13,943 nt of DNA from JAHRAH01 sp051009015 (GCA_051009015.1 JBPCWZ010000071.1:1-13943), one strand, 5' to 3'; positions 5,677 through 13,766 are shown, counted from the first letter of the stretch. Notes: generated from the letters alone by a model not told the origin. Program-made: numbers and translations.

Positions 5677-8600
5677 CTACAACTTTTCCGCCGCATGCGC
5701 GGCGATAAAACGCGCCAGATGCTCGCCCGCGGCATCGCCCCTCGGCAACCTATTGGCAAGAGTCAAAACGCGCTGATAATCTTCCCCCCGCCCGCGCTTG
5801 TAATGCGCCGCCATTATCGCCAGCAAAATAACCCGCCCGCTCGGCGCGCGCAAATCCGCCTCCGGCAAAAGCGCTTCGGCGTTTTGGATAATCTCTTCGG
5901 CATCGCGCAATGACAAGGCGCGCCAAAAGCGGGTGTAATCGCCAAAAATGCCGTCGGCGGCGAGCAATCTTTTGGCGCATTGTTCTTTGCCAAACTTTTG
6001 CCAAAAGCGCGCCATATCATCCGCCGGTGCTTGCGGTAGCAACTCGGCCATCAAACCGCTGACGGCGCGCAGATAATGCGTGGCAAGTGCCGGCGATATC
6101 GCCTCGCCGTCATCGTCAATCGGGCAGGGCAACTTGGCGGTGTCGGCAAACCATTGTTGCTTTTCCATCTCCTCAAACCACTGCGCCGACCGCCTTGCCT
6201 TCGCCGCCAGAGACGACCTCGGCAACTCGCCTATCGGCGCATCCGCGGGCGGGCGTCCGGTTATCATCTCCCAAGCCGGCACCGGCACAAGAAAAGTATT
6301 GGGCCAGGAATAAAAAGTCCGGCGGAAGAAATCCAGCGGCGCGCGATGTTCAACATAGGGAAAATAATCCGAGTTCGGCGGCACGGCAAAGGAATGCAAA
6401 TAGGGCATCAGGTTTTTCTTGTCGCCGATGAAAATGGCGTTCATGTCGGCGGCGGAACGATAGCCGTATTTGTTCCAAAACCGCCGCGCATCGTCATCGG
6501 CAAAGATAGCATCCGAAAAAGGCGGCACTTTGCCTTCGGCGACGGCAACGACAATCAAATCCGAATCTCCCGACAAATACCAGTGAAAATCGGAAAAACT
6601 TTCGGCAAGGGCGGTCATCTTGGAAGCGACCAACTGCGGGCTGCTTTCGTAAAAATGCGTCCACTGCACGAAAACGCCGTCCGGCGCAAGAGTGTCCCTT
6701 ATGCGGCGGTAAAACTCGCGCGAAAACAAGTTTGCCACGCCGCTAATCCACGGGTTGGACGGCTCGGAAATAATAATGTCGTATTGGCTGCGGTGGCGGG
6801 CAAAATAACTTTTGGCATCGTCAATAATAATATTGCTGCGCGTGTCGGAAAAAGCCCGCGCCACACGCTCGCCCAAAAACGGCGCGCCCCTTGCAACCAT
6901 CTCCTCAATCTCTATCGTATCCGCCCGCCGCAGAGAAGGAGAAGTCAAAAGCGCCGATGCCGTCAGACCCGACCCCAAGCCGATATTGGCGGCGCTTTTG
7001 GCATCGGGACGAAGCAGCAAAGGCAGCAAAGCGGCGATGGACATTGTCATTTCGTCGCCGGTATGCGGGATGACCGCCGATGATTCTCCGCCGCCACTTT
7101 TGTCGCCGCCGTTTTTGTTTTCATAACCGGCGAGGGTTTGATAGTTGTCTTTTGTTTGATAGGCGAAGTTGTCGTCATCTTCGTATATCAATGCCGCATC
7201 CGGTTTGCCGTTGGTCATAATATTGCGCTGGACATAGTTGCCCTGCCGCGATTCAAAAACACTTATCGTTGCGGTTTTGCCGTCGCGATGAAATATCGGC
7301 AATCCGGTATCATTGCGCGCCGTCCCGTGGCGGAAGACGCCGCTGGAAACAATGCGCGGATCCATCGCGCCAAAAGCAACCGCCGGAGCGACAAGAGCGC
7401 AAACGCCGACCGCCACAAAAGGCGTTGCAGACGGCATCGCCCGCCTTGCCAAAACAAGCGCCAAAAGCAAATCCACCGCCGCCCCCGCCGTCAGCGAAAG
7501 CGATATGCCAAACACCGGCAAAAGAAAATGCACGGCAACCACCGCCCCGACAATGCCCCCGGCGGTATTGGCGGCGTATATCGCGCCCAGCGCGCTTTCG
7601 CCGCCGGTGCGCATTAATATCTTGCTCAAAAGCGGCAAAGTCATACCCGCGCAAATCGTCGCCGGCAGCATCATCACGGCGGCAAAACCATAACCGGCGA
7701 GAAGATACAAACCATAACCCAAGCCATCGCGCGGCACCGCGCCAAAAACAAAAGACACCGCCGCAAACAAATGCGGATAAACAAACAAAGAAACCAAAGC
7801 CAGCGCGCCCATAACAAACTGCACTTTGGCAAGCAGCATCAGCGGCTGCGCATCCGATTGCGCCCTCCGCCGCACGACCAAAGCGCCGATGGCAATACCT
7901 GCAATAAAAGCCGACAGCATTACCTCAAAAGCATGCGTGGAAGAGCCGACCAAAAGCGATATCATCCGCACCCAGACTATCTCATAAACAAAAGACGCCG
8001 CGCCCGTCCCGGCGGCGACAATCAAAAGCAGCAAAGCACCGGAGTGTTTGTCAACCGCTCCTCTTTCCGCAGTTGATTCCGGCAGTGAATTAATAACCGG
8101 GGCGGTATCGTCATACCGCCGTCCGAGAATCCAAACGCCAAGCGCGGCGATGGCATTAAGCAAACCGGCAAAAAGCCCGGCACCGGGCAAACCGACAAAG
8201 GGAATTAACAAAAAAGCGCTGCCGAGCGCGCCGGCCGCCGCGCCGATGGAGTTGGCAAAATACAAGTTTGCGATAATGCCGCCGCTTTGTGCCGGGCGCA
8301 TGCGCGCCAGGCCCGCGCTCATCAAAGGAAAAGTCGCGCCGAGCAGGATGGATTGCGGCAGAATAAGCGCCGCCGACAAAGACCAGCGAAACAAACCGGC
8401 CGCGGCGGCGGTTTCGGTGCGCGGCAGGACAAAGCCGGTCGCCCACGATTCGGCGGCGACAAAAATATCGTGAAACCACACCGCCGCCAGGGCGATAATC
8501 GCTTCAATAATGGCGTAGAGCAAAAGCGGATGGCGAAGTTTGACCGATGCCCGCGCAGCCAAAGCCGAGCCGATGGCAAGCCCGCCGAGAAAAACCGCCA

Positions 8601-8850
8601 GCACAAGCACTTGCGCGGCGGCGGCGTTGCCGAGAAACAACTTAAGATAACGCGCCCACAATGATTGATAGATAAGCCCGGCAAAACCGGAAGCGACAAA
8701 AATAGCGTAATACCAAAAAACCCGCGCCCGCCTGTCGCCATCGTCATAACTGACATTACCGGTATCGGCGGCATTATTCATAGCGCCGGTATCTTCGGCG
8801 GCGGCGATATGTTTATCGCCCGTGTCATGCATTGTTTCGGCGGCGGACAT
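5677..8850 (-). CDS. Fused MFS-like membrane / spermidine synthase-like protein
   Basis: Large inner-membrane protein, 1057 aa from the ATG at 8850. This start lies 7 bp after the prpC stop; the open frame runs on to 8904 but would overlap prpC. Order: a polar N-terminus with three DTG motifs (about 1-42), about 13 hydrophobic segments (about 44-495), a spermidine synthase/methyltransferase-like domain (about 515-770), and a ~280-residue C-terminal region, mostly soluble and without a motif I know. The nucleotide-binding loop is NIGLGSG (about 622-628), with DTIEIEE and DDAKSYF following. Where SpeE has the catalytic DxxDP motif, this protein has SEPSNPW (about 695-701), so classical aminopropyl transfer is doubtful. 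Fusions of this type are widespread and, as far as I know, functionally uncharacterised. Its position between prpC and prpD suggests co-expression with propionate catabolism; transport or modification of a small metabolite is speculation. Confidence 0.85.
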   Translation of the reverse strand: MSAAETMHDTGDKHIAAAEDTGAMNNAADTGNVSYDDGDRRARVFWYYAIFVASGFAGLIYQSLWARYLKLFLGNAAAAQVLVLAVFLGGLAIGSALAARASVKLRHPLLLYAIIEAIIALAAVWFHDIFVAAESWATGFVLPRTETAAAAGLFRWSLSAALILPQSILLGATFPLMSAGLARMRPAQSGGIIANLYFANSIGAAAGALGSAFLLIPFVGLPGAGLFAGLLNAIAALGVWILGRRYDDTAPVINSLPESTAERGAVDKHSGALLLLIVAAGTGAASFVYEIVWVRMISLLVGSSTHAFEVMLSAFIAGIAIGALVVRRRAQSDAQPLMLLAKVQFVMGALALVSLFVYPHLFAAVSFVFGAVPRDGLGYGLYLLAGYGFAAVMMLPATICAGMTLPLLSKILMRTGGESALGAIYAANTAGGIVGAVVAVHFLLPVFGISLSLTAGAAVDLLLALVLARRAMPSATPFVAVGVCALVAPAVAFGAMDPRIVSSGVFRHGTARNDTGLPIFHRDGKTATISVFESRQGNYVQRNIMTNGKPDAALIYEDDDNFAYQTKDNYQTLAGYENKNGGDKSGGGESSAVIPHTGDEMTMSIAALLPLLLRPDAKSAANIGLGSGLTASALLTSPSLRRADTIEIEEMVARGAPFLGERVARAFSDTRSNIIIDDAKSYFARHRSQYDIIISEPSNPWISGVANLFSREFYRRIRDTLAPDGVFVQWTHFYESSPQLVASKMTALAESFSDFHWYLSGDSDLIVVAVAEGKVPPFSDAIFADDDARRFWNKYGYRSAADMNAIFIGDKKNLMPYLHSFAVPPNSDYFPYVEHRAPLDFFRRTFYSWPNTFLVPVPAWEMITGRPPADAPIGELPRSSLAAKARRSAQWFEEMEKQQWFADTAKLPCPIDDDGEAISPALATHYLRAVSGLMAELLPQAPADDMARFWQKFGKEQCAKRLLAADGIFGDYTRFWRALSLRDAEEIIQNAEALLPEADLRAPSGRVILLAIMAAHYKRGRGEDYQRVLTLANRLPRGDAAGEHLARFIAAHAAEKL

Positions 8851-8857
8851 TGTGTAA

Positions 8858-9991
8858 TTAACGCGCGGACAATGCGACGAACGGGCGGGAAGCGGGACCG
8901 ACATAAGTCGCGCCGGGGCGGATAAGTTTGTTATTACCGCGCTGTTCCAAAATATGCGCCCCCCAGCCGCTCATGCGGGAGGCGACAAACAAAGGCGTAA
9001 AAAGCGCCGTGGGAATGCCCATAAAATGATAAGCGGCGGCGCTGTAAAAATCCAGGTTCGGAAACAAACTCTTGCGCGCCATCATCACATCCTCAACCGC
9101 TTCGGAAACCGCAAACAACTCGCGGCGCGGATGCCCGACTGATAACTTTTGCGCCTGCGCTTTGATGATGTCGTTGCGCGGGTCGCAAACGGCATAAACG
9201 GCATGCCCGAAACCCATAATCTTTTCCTTGTCATCCAGCATTTTGCCGACGCCGATGCGCGCGGCATCCGGCGATGCAAAACGTTCCACAAGCGCCATCG
9301 CCGCCTCATTCGCCCCGCCGTGCAAAGGACCGCGCAATGCGCCGATAGCGGCAGACACCGAAGAATGCATATCCGAAAGCGTAGCGGCGACAACCCGCGC
9401 CGTGAAAGTGGAAGCATTAAATTCATGCTCGGCATAAAGAATAAGGGAGACATCCATCGCCCGGATATGTTCCGGCGCGTTTTGCCCGCCGATGAGGCGC
9501 AACAACTGCGCGGCGATGCTTTCGCTTTTGTCGCCGACAACATCGGCGCGCTTGCCGGTGCGGGCGAAATGATACCAATAGCCGAGCGCGCCGGGAAAAA
9601 AAGCCAGCAATCGTTCGGCGAGCGCATCTTGTTGTTCGTTGCGGGTGGCGGCATTTTCGGCTTCGGGCTCGGCAACGCCCAAAACCGAGCAAGCAGTGCG
9701 CATAACATCCATCGGATGCGCATCGGCGGGGATTTGTTCCAGCACATCGCAAACCATCTTCGGCAAAGCGCGCATGGAATGCAGGCGGTCATTAAACGCC
9801 GCAAGTTGCGCGGCATTCGGCAACTCTCCTTTAAGAAGAAGATAAGCGGTTTCGGCAAAAGTCGCATGCGCCGCCAGATCGGCAATGGCATATCCGCGAT
9901 AATCCAACCCTTTGCCTTCGTGCCCGCAGGTGCAAATGGCAGTCGTCCCCGCGGCGATGCCGCGAAGTCCGGCGTTATTGTTTTGTGTCAT
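8858..9991 (-). CDS. prpC: 2-Methylcitrate synthase PrpC
   Basis: Condenses propionyl-CoA with oxaloacetate to 2-methylcitrate, a citrate synthase family reaction. It is 377 aa from the ATG at 9991. That start has AAGGAG five bases upstream and shares ATGA with the prpB stop, so it is preferred over an upstream in-frame start at 10033, which would add 14 residues inside prpB. Catalytic residues are visible: H224 in GPLHGGANE, H263 in MGFGHAVY and D314 in PNLDFYSAAAYHFMGIP. LDYRGYAIADLA near the N-terminus and the short single-domain length fit methylcitrate synthases and the Gram-positive-like citrate synthases. Position right after prpB and upstream of prpD makes PrpC much likelier than housekeeping GltA, although such enzymes often accept acetyl-CoA too. 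Confidence 0.95.
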   Translation of the reverse strand: MTQNNNAGLRGIAAGTTAICTCGHEGKGLDYRGYAIADLAAHATFAETAYLLLKGELPNAAQLAAFNDRLHSMRALPKMVCDVLEQIPADAHPMDVMRTACSVLGVAEPEAENAATRNEQQDALAERLLAFFPGALGYWYHFARTGKRADVVGDKSESIAAQLLRLIGGQNAPEHIRAMDVSLILYAEHEFNASTFTARVVAATLSDMHSSVSAAIGALRGPLHGGANEAAMALVERFASPDAARIGVGKMLDDKEKIMGFGHAVYAVCDPRNDIIKAQAQKLSVGHPRRELFAVSEAVEDVMMARKSLFPNLDFYSAAAYHFMGIPTALFTPLFVASRMSGWGAHILEQRGNNKLIRPGATYVGPASRPFVALSAR

Positions 9992-10881
9992 GTTTTCTCC
10001 TTTCCGAATAATGCGTCCAGTTTGTCTTCGCAAGCGCGATAGCCCAAAATGTCGTATAACGCGTCGCGCGTTTGCATAGTGTCAATGGCGGTTTTTTGGC
10101 TGCCATGTTGGCGGATGGTTTGATAGGTTTTTTCGGCGGCGCGGTTCATCGCCCGAAAAGCCGAAAGCGGAAAGAGCATAATATCCGCCGCCCCGCGCAA
10201 CTCGGCGGCGGAAAACATCGGCGTTTTGCCAAACTCGGTAATATTTGCCAAAACCGGCAAGCCGCATGCTTCGCCAAAAGCGCGGTAATCGTCAATACTT
10301 CCCGCCGCTTCGGCGAATATCATATCCGCGCCCGCTTCGGCATATTGCCGCGCCCGTTCCACGGCTTTTTGCAATCCTTCGCCGGCGATGGCATCGGTGC
10401 GCGCCATGACAATAAAATCGTTTTGCGGGCGGGCATCAACGGCGGCGCGAATGCGGTCGCACATTTCGGCGGCGGGGGCGAGTGTTTTGTTGGGGCGGTG
10501 TCCGCATCGTTTGACGGCGGTTTGGTCTTCAATGTGCATTCCCGCCGCATTGATACGGCACAACTCTTTGACGGTGCGGGCAATGCTAAGCCACGAGCCA
10601 AAGCCGGTATCGGCATCAACCAAAAGCGGCGCATCAACAACGGCGGTTATGCGCGCCGCATCATTAATAACATCGTGCATTGTTGTTACCGCCAAATCGG
10701 GCATACCCATCGCCGCGGCGACTCCGCCGCCCGACAAATACAAAGCATTAAAACCCTGACGAACGGCGATTTGCGCGCAATGGGCGTTGATGGCACCGGG
10801 CAAAAGCAGCGGGCGCTCGCGGGCGATGGCGGCGCGAAAACGCGCGCCGGGCGGCGGTATGTTGTTGTTATTTGCCGTCAC
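9988..10881 (-). CDS. prpB: 2-Methylisocitrate lyase PrpB
   Basis: Splits 2-methylisocitrate to pyruvate and succinate, the last step of the methylcitrate cycle; isocitrate lyase/PEP mutase superfamily. The GTG at 10881 gives 297 aa, nearly the 296 of E. coli PrpB, with PGARFRAAI aligning with its N-terminus. The open frame continues to a TTG at 10920, but that stretch contains the TATAAT box and is not needed. Signature residues are YLSGGGVAAAMG (about 48-59), the Mg-binding LLVDADTGFG with D89 and D91, HIEDQ (E118), and the catalytic KRCGH loop with C126. NITEFGKTP and LSAFRAMNRAAE are also typical. It is the first gene of the operon, and its stop overlaps the prpC start. No prpR-type regulator is in the window. 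Confidence 0.96.
   Translation of the reverse strand: MTANNNNIPPPGARFRAAIARERPLLLPGAINAHCAQIAVRQGFNALYLSGGGVAAAMGMPDLAVTTMHDVINDAARITAVVDAPLLVDADTGFGSWLSIARTVKELCRINAAGMHIEDQTAVKRCGHRPNKTLAPAAEMCDRIRAAVDARPQNDFIVMARTDAIAGEGLQKAVERARQYAEAGADMIFAEAAGSIDDYRAFGEACGLPVLANITEFGKTPMFSAAELRGAADIMLFPLSAFRAMNRAAEKTYQTIRQHGSQKTAIDTMQTRDALYDILGYRACEDKLDALFGKEKT
9997..10002 (-). promoter_or_regulatory. Shine-Dalgarno (AAGGAG) of prpC
   Basis: On the minus strand AAGGAG precedes ATG at 9991 by five bases, lying inside the last codons of prpB. It fixes the prpC start and supports translational coupling with prpB. Confidence 0.85.
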
Positions 10882-10900
10882 GCGCGAACTCTGTGATAAT
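10872..10900 (+). promoter_or_regulatory. Probable sigma-70 promoter of clpA
   Basis: TTGCCG (10872-10877), a 17-base gap, then GATAAT (10895-10900): four and five matches of six to the consensus boxes. The -35 box lies inside the first codons of prpB on the other strand. The predicted leader to ATG at 10927 is about 20 bases. Confidence 0.55.
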
Positions 10901-10906
10901 ATTATA
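10901..10906 (-). promoter_or_regulatory. Probable -10 box (TATAAT) of the prp operon
   Basis: The minus strand reads TATAAT here, 19 bases before the prpB GTG, which would leave only about 12 bases of untranslated leader. The -35 is poor (TTGCGG at 10927-10922 with a 15-base gap), as expected of an activator-dependent promoter. The box overlaps the clpA -10 region through the palindrome ATAATATTAT (10896-10905). Confidence 0.55.
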
Positions 10907-10926
10907 CCCGCAATTTGCAAGCCGCA

Positions 10927-13254
10927 ATGATAACGCCGGAATTGGGAGACAGTTTATACGCCGCCCGCCGTGATGCGATGCGGCGCGGCTTTGCGGAACT
11001 GACGCTGGATCATCTGGCGATGGTATTGACAAATGACGCCATTGTCCGCCCGTTTTTTGAAACGGAAGGCACCGATGTCCCCCGCTTGCGCGAGAAACTT
11101 TTGCAAAGTTGCCTGCGCGGCAGCCCGCGCCTCAAAGCCGAAGACGGCAAGACTAAAACCAAAAAAACAATGCCCGACCTGAACGACTCCCTGTGGGCGC
11201 TGATGGCGCGGGCGCGCAAAACCTACGGGCATGTCACCGGGCTGCATATCCTTGTTGAAAGTTTTGCCGAGGGCAAATCCATGACCGCCTATTACCTGAA
11301 AAAAAGCGGCGTGGAGCGGATGGCAATTCTCGCCTATCTGGCGAAACACCCGCCGAAGATAGACCCGCCCGAAGACGACGATGACGAAGACGAAAAGAAA
11401 GCCAAAGAAGAGGCGGATGCGAAAGAAAAGGAGATAACCAAAAACGACTGGGTGGAAAAAGCCCGCAGCGGCGCGTTGGAAAAGCCGGTCGGCAGGGACG
11501 GCGAAGTTGTCGCCCTGTTGCGGATATTGATGCGCAAATACCGCCGCAACCCGCTTTTGGTCGGCAAACCGGGCGTGGGAAAGACGGCGGTCGTGCGCGC
11601 TTTGGCGCATCGTTTTGCCCTCCGCAAAAGCACGCTTTCGCGCATTGTCCCGCTTTCCATGAATGACATGATAGCGGGGACGCGATACCGCGGCGATTTT
11701 GAACAGCGCATGCGCGATTTGTGCGAAGTATGCCGCCGCCGCCCGGGCATTATTCTTTTCATTGACGACATTCACACCCTCATCGGCGCGGGCGCGGCAA
11801 GCGGCGCGCTGGATGCCGCCGGTATTCTCAAGCCGATGATGGATGACAACGCCGTCCAATGCATCGGCGCGACAACCGAAAGCGAATACAGCCGCATTTT
11901 CAGCAAAGATGCGGCATTGACGCGCCGTTTTCAGAAAGTTGTCGTCGCCGAACCGGAGGGGGATGCGTTGGACGACATATTGGAAGGCATCGCCGCCCGG
12001 TTGGAAGACCATCATTCCGTCCGCTATTCCGCCGAGGCGATAGACGCTTCGGTGCATTTATCGCGCCGTTTTTTGCCCGGGCGTTTTTTGCCCGACAAGG
12101 CGATAGACATGCTGGACGATGCCGGCTCAAGACGGCGGACGGACGATGATGACTATCCGGTAAGTGCCGATGATGTCGCCGGGGCGGTGGCAGATTGTGC
12201 CGGTTTGCCGCTGGCGGTTGTGCGCGAGGATGACAAAGCGCGGCTGGCAAGATTGGAAGAACATCTGGGCGAGCGTGTTGTGGAACAGCCGGAAGCGGTG
12301 CGCCGTTTGTGCGGCGCGGTTTTGCGGGCGCGTTTGGGTTATCACGATGGCGGGCGGACGGCGGGGGCTTTTTTGTTTGCCGGTCCTACCGGTGTGGGAA
12401 AAACCGAGATGGCGCGACAGTTGGCGGATTTGCTTGCCCTGCCGCTTTTGCGCTATGACATGTCGGAATATATGGAAGCGCATTCGGCGGCAAAACTCAT
12501 CGGCGCACCGCCGGGCTATGTCGGCTTTGAAGAGCGCGGCAGATTGACCGAAGATATCGCGGCGAATCCTGCGGCGGTTGTGTTGTTTGACGAAGTTGAC
12601 AAGGCGCATCCGGATGTCCTGTCGCTTATGCTGCAGATAATGGATTATGCATCGCTGAGCGATTCCGGCGGGCGGCGCGCCGATTTTTCCAATGCATTGA
12701 TTATTTTGACTTCCAATGCGGGTGCGCGAGAATATCAGGGCGGCAGTGCGGGGTTTGAGCGAGGCGACAATAAGGCGGCGGCGGCGGAAGCATTAAAGCG
12801 TTTTCACACGCCGGAGTTTCGCAATCGTTTGGATGCCATTGTGCATTTCAAACCTTTGTCGGCTGCGGCGATTGGCAAGATACTATCGCGCCGTTTGCAA
12901 AAGATAACGGCGGATATTGCCAAACGCAAAGGTTTGCGTTTGACAATAACCCCGCAAATGCGGCGGCATCTGACGACAGACGGCTTTTCGCCGACAATGG
13001 GCGCGCGCCCGCTGGAAAGATTACTGCGCGAGCGCATCTTTGAACCTTTGGCACAGGCGGAGGCGATGTCATCGCTGCCAAAAGAATGCCAAATAGATTG
13101 GCACAACCAAACCGCAATAATAATCGCCGCGCCCGCCAAAAAGGCAAAAAAAGAAAGCACAAAACGCGCCAAAGCCCCCGCCAAAACCGGCACAAAAGCC
13201 GACGCAAAAACCGCCAAAAAAACCAAAATCCCCGAACCGGCAACAAGCGGCTAA
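10927..13254 (+). CDS. clpA: ATP-dependent Clp protease ATP-binding subunit ClpA
   Basis: AAA+ unfoldase that feeds substrates to the ClpP protease. It is 775 aa from ATG 10927; a TTG at 10915 is less likely. Order: N-terminal adaptor/substrate domain (about 1-140), an acidic Asp/Glu/Lys linker (about 146-170), D1 with Walker A GKPGVGKT (213-220) and Walker B ILFIDDIHT (276-283), then D2 with Walker A GPTGVGKT (486-493), Walker B VVLFDEVDKAHPD (551-563) and the MGARPL box near 691. The D1 Walker B normally reads FIDE; here the catalytic Glu is Asp281. The ClpP-docking tripeptide IGL/IGF appears as AGF (608-610) before HTPEFRNRLDAIVHF. Beyond the usual end is a ~40-residue Lys/Ala/Pro/Thr-rich tail (about 736-775). 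There is no ClpB-type coiled-coil middle domain, so it is ClpA rather than ClpB. No clpS lies beside it; the gene is divergent from prpB. Confidence 0.95.
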   Translation: MITPELGDSLYAARRDAMRRGFAELTLDHLAMVLTNDAIVRPFFETEGTDVPRLREKLLQSCLRGSPRLKAEDGKTKTKKTMPDLNDSLWALMARARKTYGHVTGLHILVESFAEGKSMTAYYLKKSGVERMAILAYLAKHPPKIDPPEDDDDEDEKKAKEEADAKEKEITKNDWVEKARSGALEKPVGRDGEVVALLRILMRKYRRNPLLVGKPGVGKTAVVRALAHRFALRKSTLSRIVPLSMNDMIAGTRYRGDFEQRMRDLCEVCRRRPGIILFIDDIHTLIGAGAASGALDAAGILKPMMDDNAVQCIGATTESEYSRIFSKDAALTRRFQKVVVAEPEGDALDDILEGIAARLEDHHSVRYSAEAIDASVHLSRRFLPGRFLPDKAIDMLDDAGSRRRTDDDDYPVSADDVAGAVADCAGLPLAVVREDDKARLARLEEHLGERVVEQPEAVRRLCGAVLRARLGYHDGGRTAGAFLFAGPTGVGKTEMARQLADLLALPLLRYDMSEYMEAHSAAKLIGAPPGYVGFEERGRLTEDIAANPAAVVLFDEVDKAHPDVLSLMLQIMDYASLSDSGGRRADFSNALIILTSNAGAREYQGGSAGFERGDNKAAAAEALKRFHTPEFRNRLDAIVHFKPLSAAAIGKILSRRLQKITADIAKRKGLRLTITPQMRRHLTTDGFSPTMGARPLERLLRERIFEPLAQAEAMSSLPKECQIDWHNQTAIIIAAPAKKAKKESTKRAKAPAKTGTKADAKTAKKTKIPEPATSG

Positions 13255-13290
13255 CTCACGCCAATATCGTCATTCCCGCCCCCCCTCGTC

Positions 13291-13310
13291 ATTCCCGCGA
13301 AAGCGGGAAT
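13291..13310. repeat. REP-like palindrome after clpA
   Basis: Second copy of ATTCCCGC-GAAA-GCGGGAAT, preceded at 13271 by a single C-rich half unit like those in the array near folA. It is the first strong hairpin after the clpA stop (36 bases on) but has no T-run, so any termination function is unproven. The hairpin CGCCGC-GAAA-GCGGCG at 13323-13338 follows, mirroring the order seen at 1343-1388. Confidence 0.88.
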
Positions 13311-13347
13311 CTCCCAAACTATCGCCGCGAAAGCGGCGCGGTATAAA

Positions 13348-13602
13348 AGCCCTGCAAAGGGCGTCCTGTTCATAGCACGGGGCAACGCCCCGTGAATCGG
13401 CATATTAAACAAATAAGCCCTGAAAGGGCGACCGAAAACGACGGCGGCGAATTGGTCATAACGGGCGGGGGTTTTTCGGGTTTGCGGTTTTTGCCGGGCT
13501 TTGCCCTGCAAAAGAATGGGACGCCCCTTCGGGGCTTGATATATGGGTAATGCCGTCAGGGGGCGTTGCCCCGTGCTAGGAACAGGACGCCCTTTCAGGG
13601 CT
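13348..13602. repeat. MITE-like inverted-repeat element, copy B
   Basis: Left arm 13348-13430 and right arm 13522-13602 are inverted copies of one another, with the same block order as copy A: small hairpin, spacer (GTCCTGTTCATAGCAC), CACGGGGCAACGCCCCGTG hairpin, GAATCGGCAT, small hairpin. The centre contains TTTTGCCGGGCTTTGCCCTG through AAAAGAATG (13489-13518), identical to copy A. The small hairpins here read CCCTGAAAGGG or CCCCTTCGGGG instead of CCCTGTAAGGG, so stems have changed while pairing is kept. No coding signal. Confidence 0.82.
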
Positions 13603-13634
13603 ATGACAAAAAGGAGATTCCCGCTCCCCTCGTC

Positions 13635-13654
13635 ATTCCCGCGAAAGCGGGAAT
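13635..13654. repeat. REP-like palindrome between copies B and B2
   Basis: Third direct copy of ATTCCCGC-GAAA-GCGGGAAT. It is preceded by GGAGATTCCCGCTCCCC (13613-13629), a half-palindrome in the opposite orientation. A further hairpin, GCGCCC-GATA-GGGCGC, follows at 13660-13675. Confidence 0.85.
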
Positions 13655-13672
13655 CTAACGCGCCCGATAGGG

Positions 13673-13753
13673 CGCCCCTTCGGGGTTGGGTATGTGGGTA
13701 CTGCTGTCATGGGGTGTTGCCCCGTGCGGGGAACAGGACGCCCTTTCAGGGCT
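13673..13753. repeat. Solitary right arm of the inverted-repeat element (copy B2)
   Basis: This 81-bp stretch matches the copy B right arm (13522-13602) without gaps at roughly 70 of 81 positions. The match continues into the shared flank ATGACAAAA(A)GGAGATTCCCGC. No left arm or centre is present, so it is a partial tandem duplication or the remnant of a second insertion. Confidence 0.85.
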
Positions 13754-13766
13754 ATGACAAAAGGAG

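Noticed and set aside
6076..7083. 335-codon plus-strand open frame opposite the membrane fusion gene
   Set aside because: It has Arg-rich shadow composition and no domain, while the opposite strand has clear family motifs.
8851..8904. Upstream start for the membrane fusion gene at 8904
   Set aside because: It would overlap prpC by 47 bp. The ATG at 8850 follows the prpC stop closely and loses no domain. Not fully excluded, because neither has a clear ribosome binding site.
9992..10033. Upstream start for prpC at 10033
   Set aside because: It adds 14 residues overlapping prpB, while ATG 9991 has AAGGAG at ideal spacing and the ATGA overlap.
13291..13310. Classical rho-independent terminator for clpA
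   Set aside because: The hairpin is strong, but it is followed by CTCCC rather than a T-run and is a dispersed repeat.
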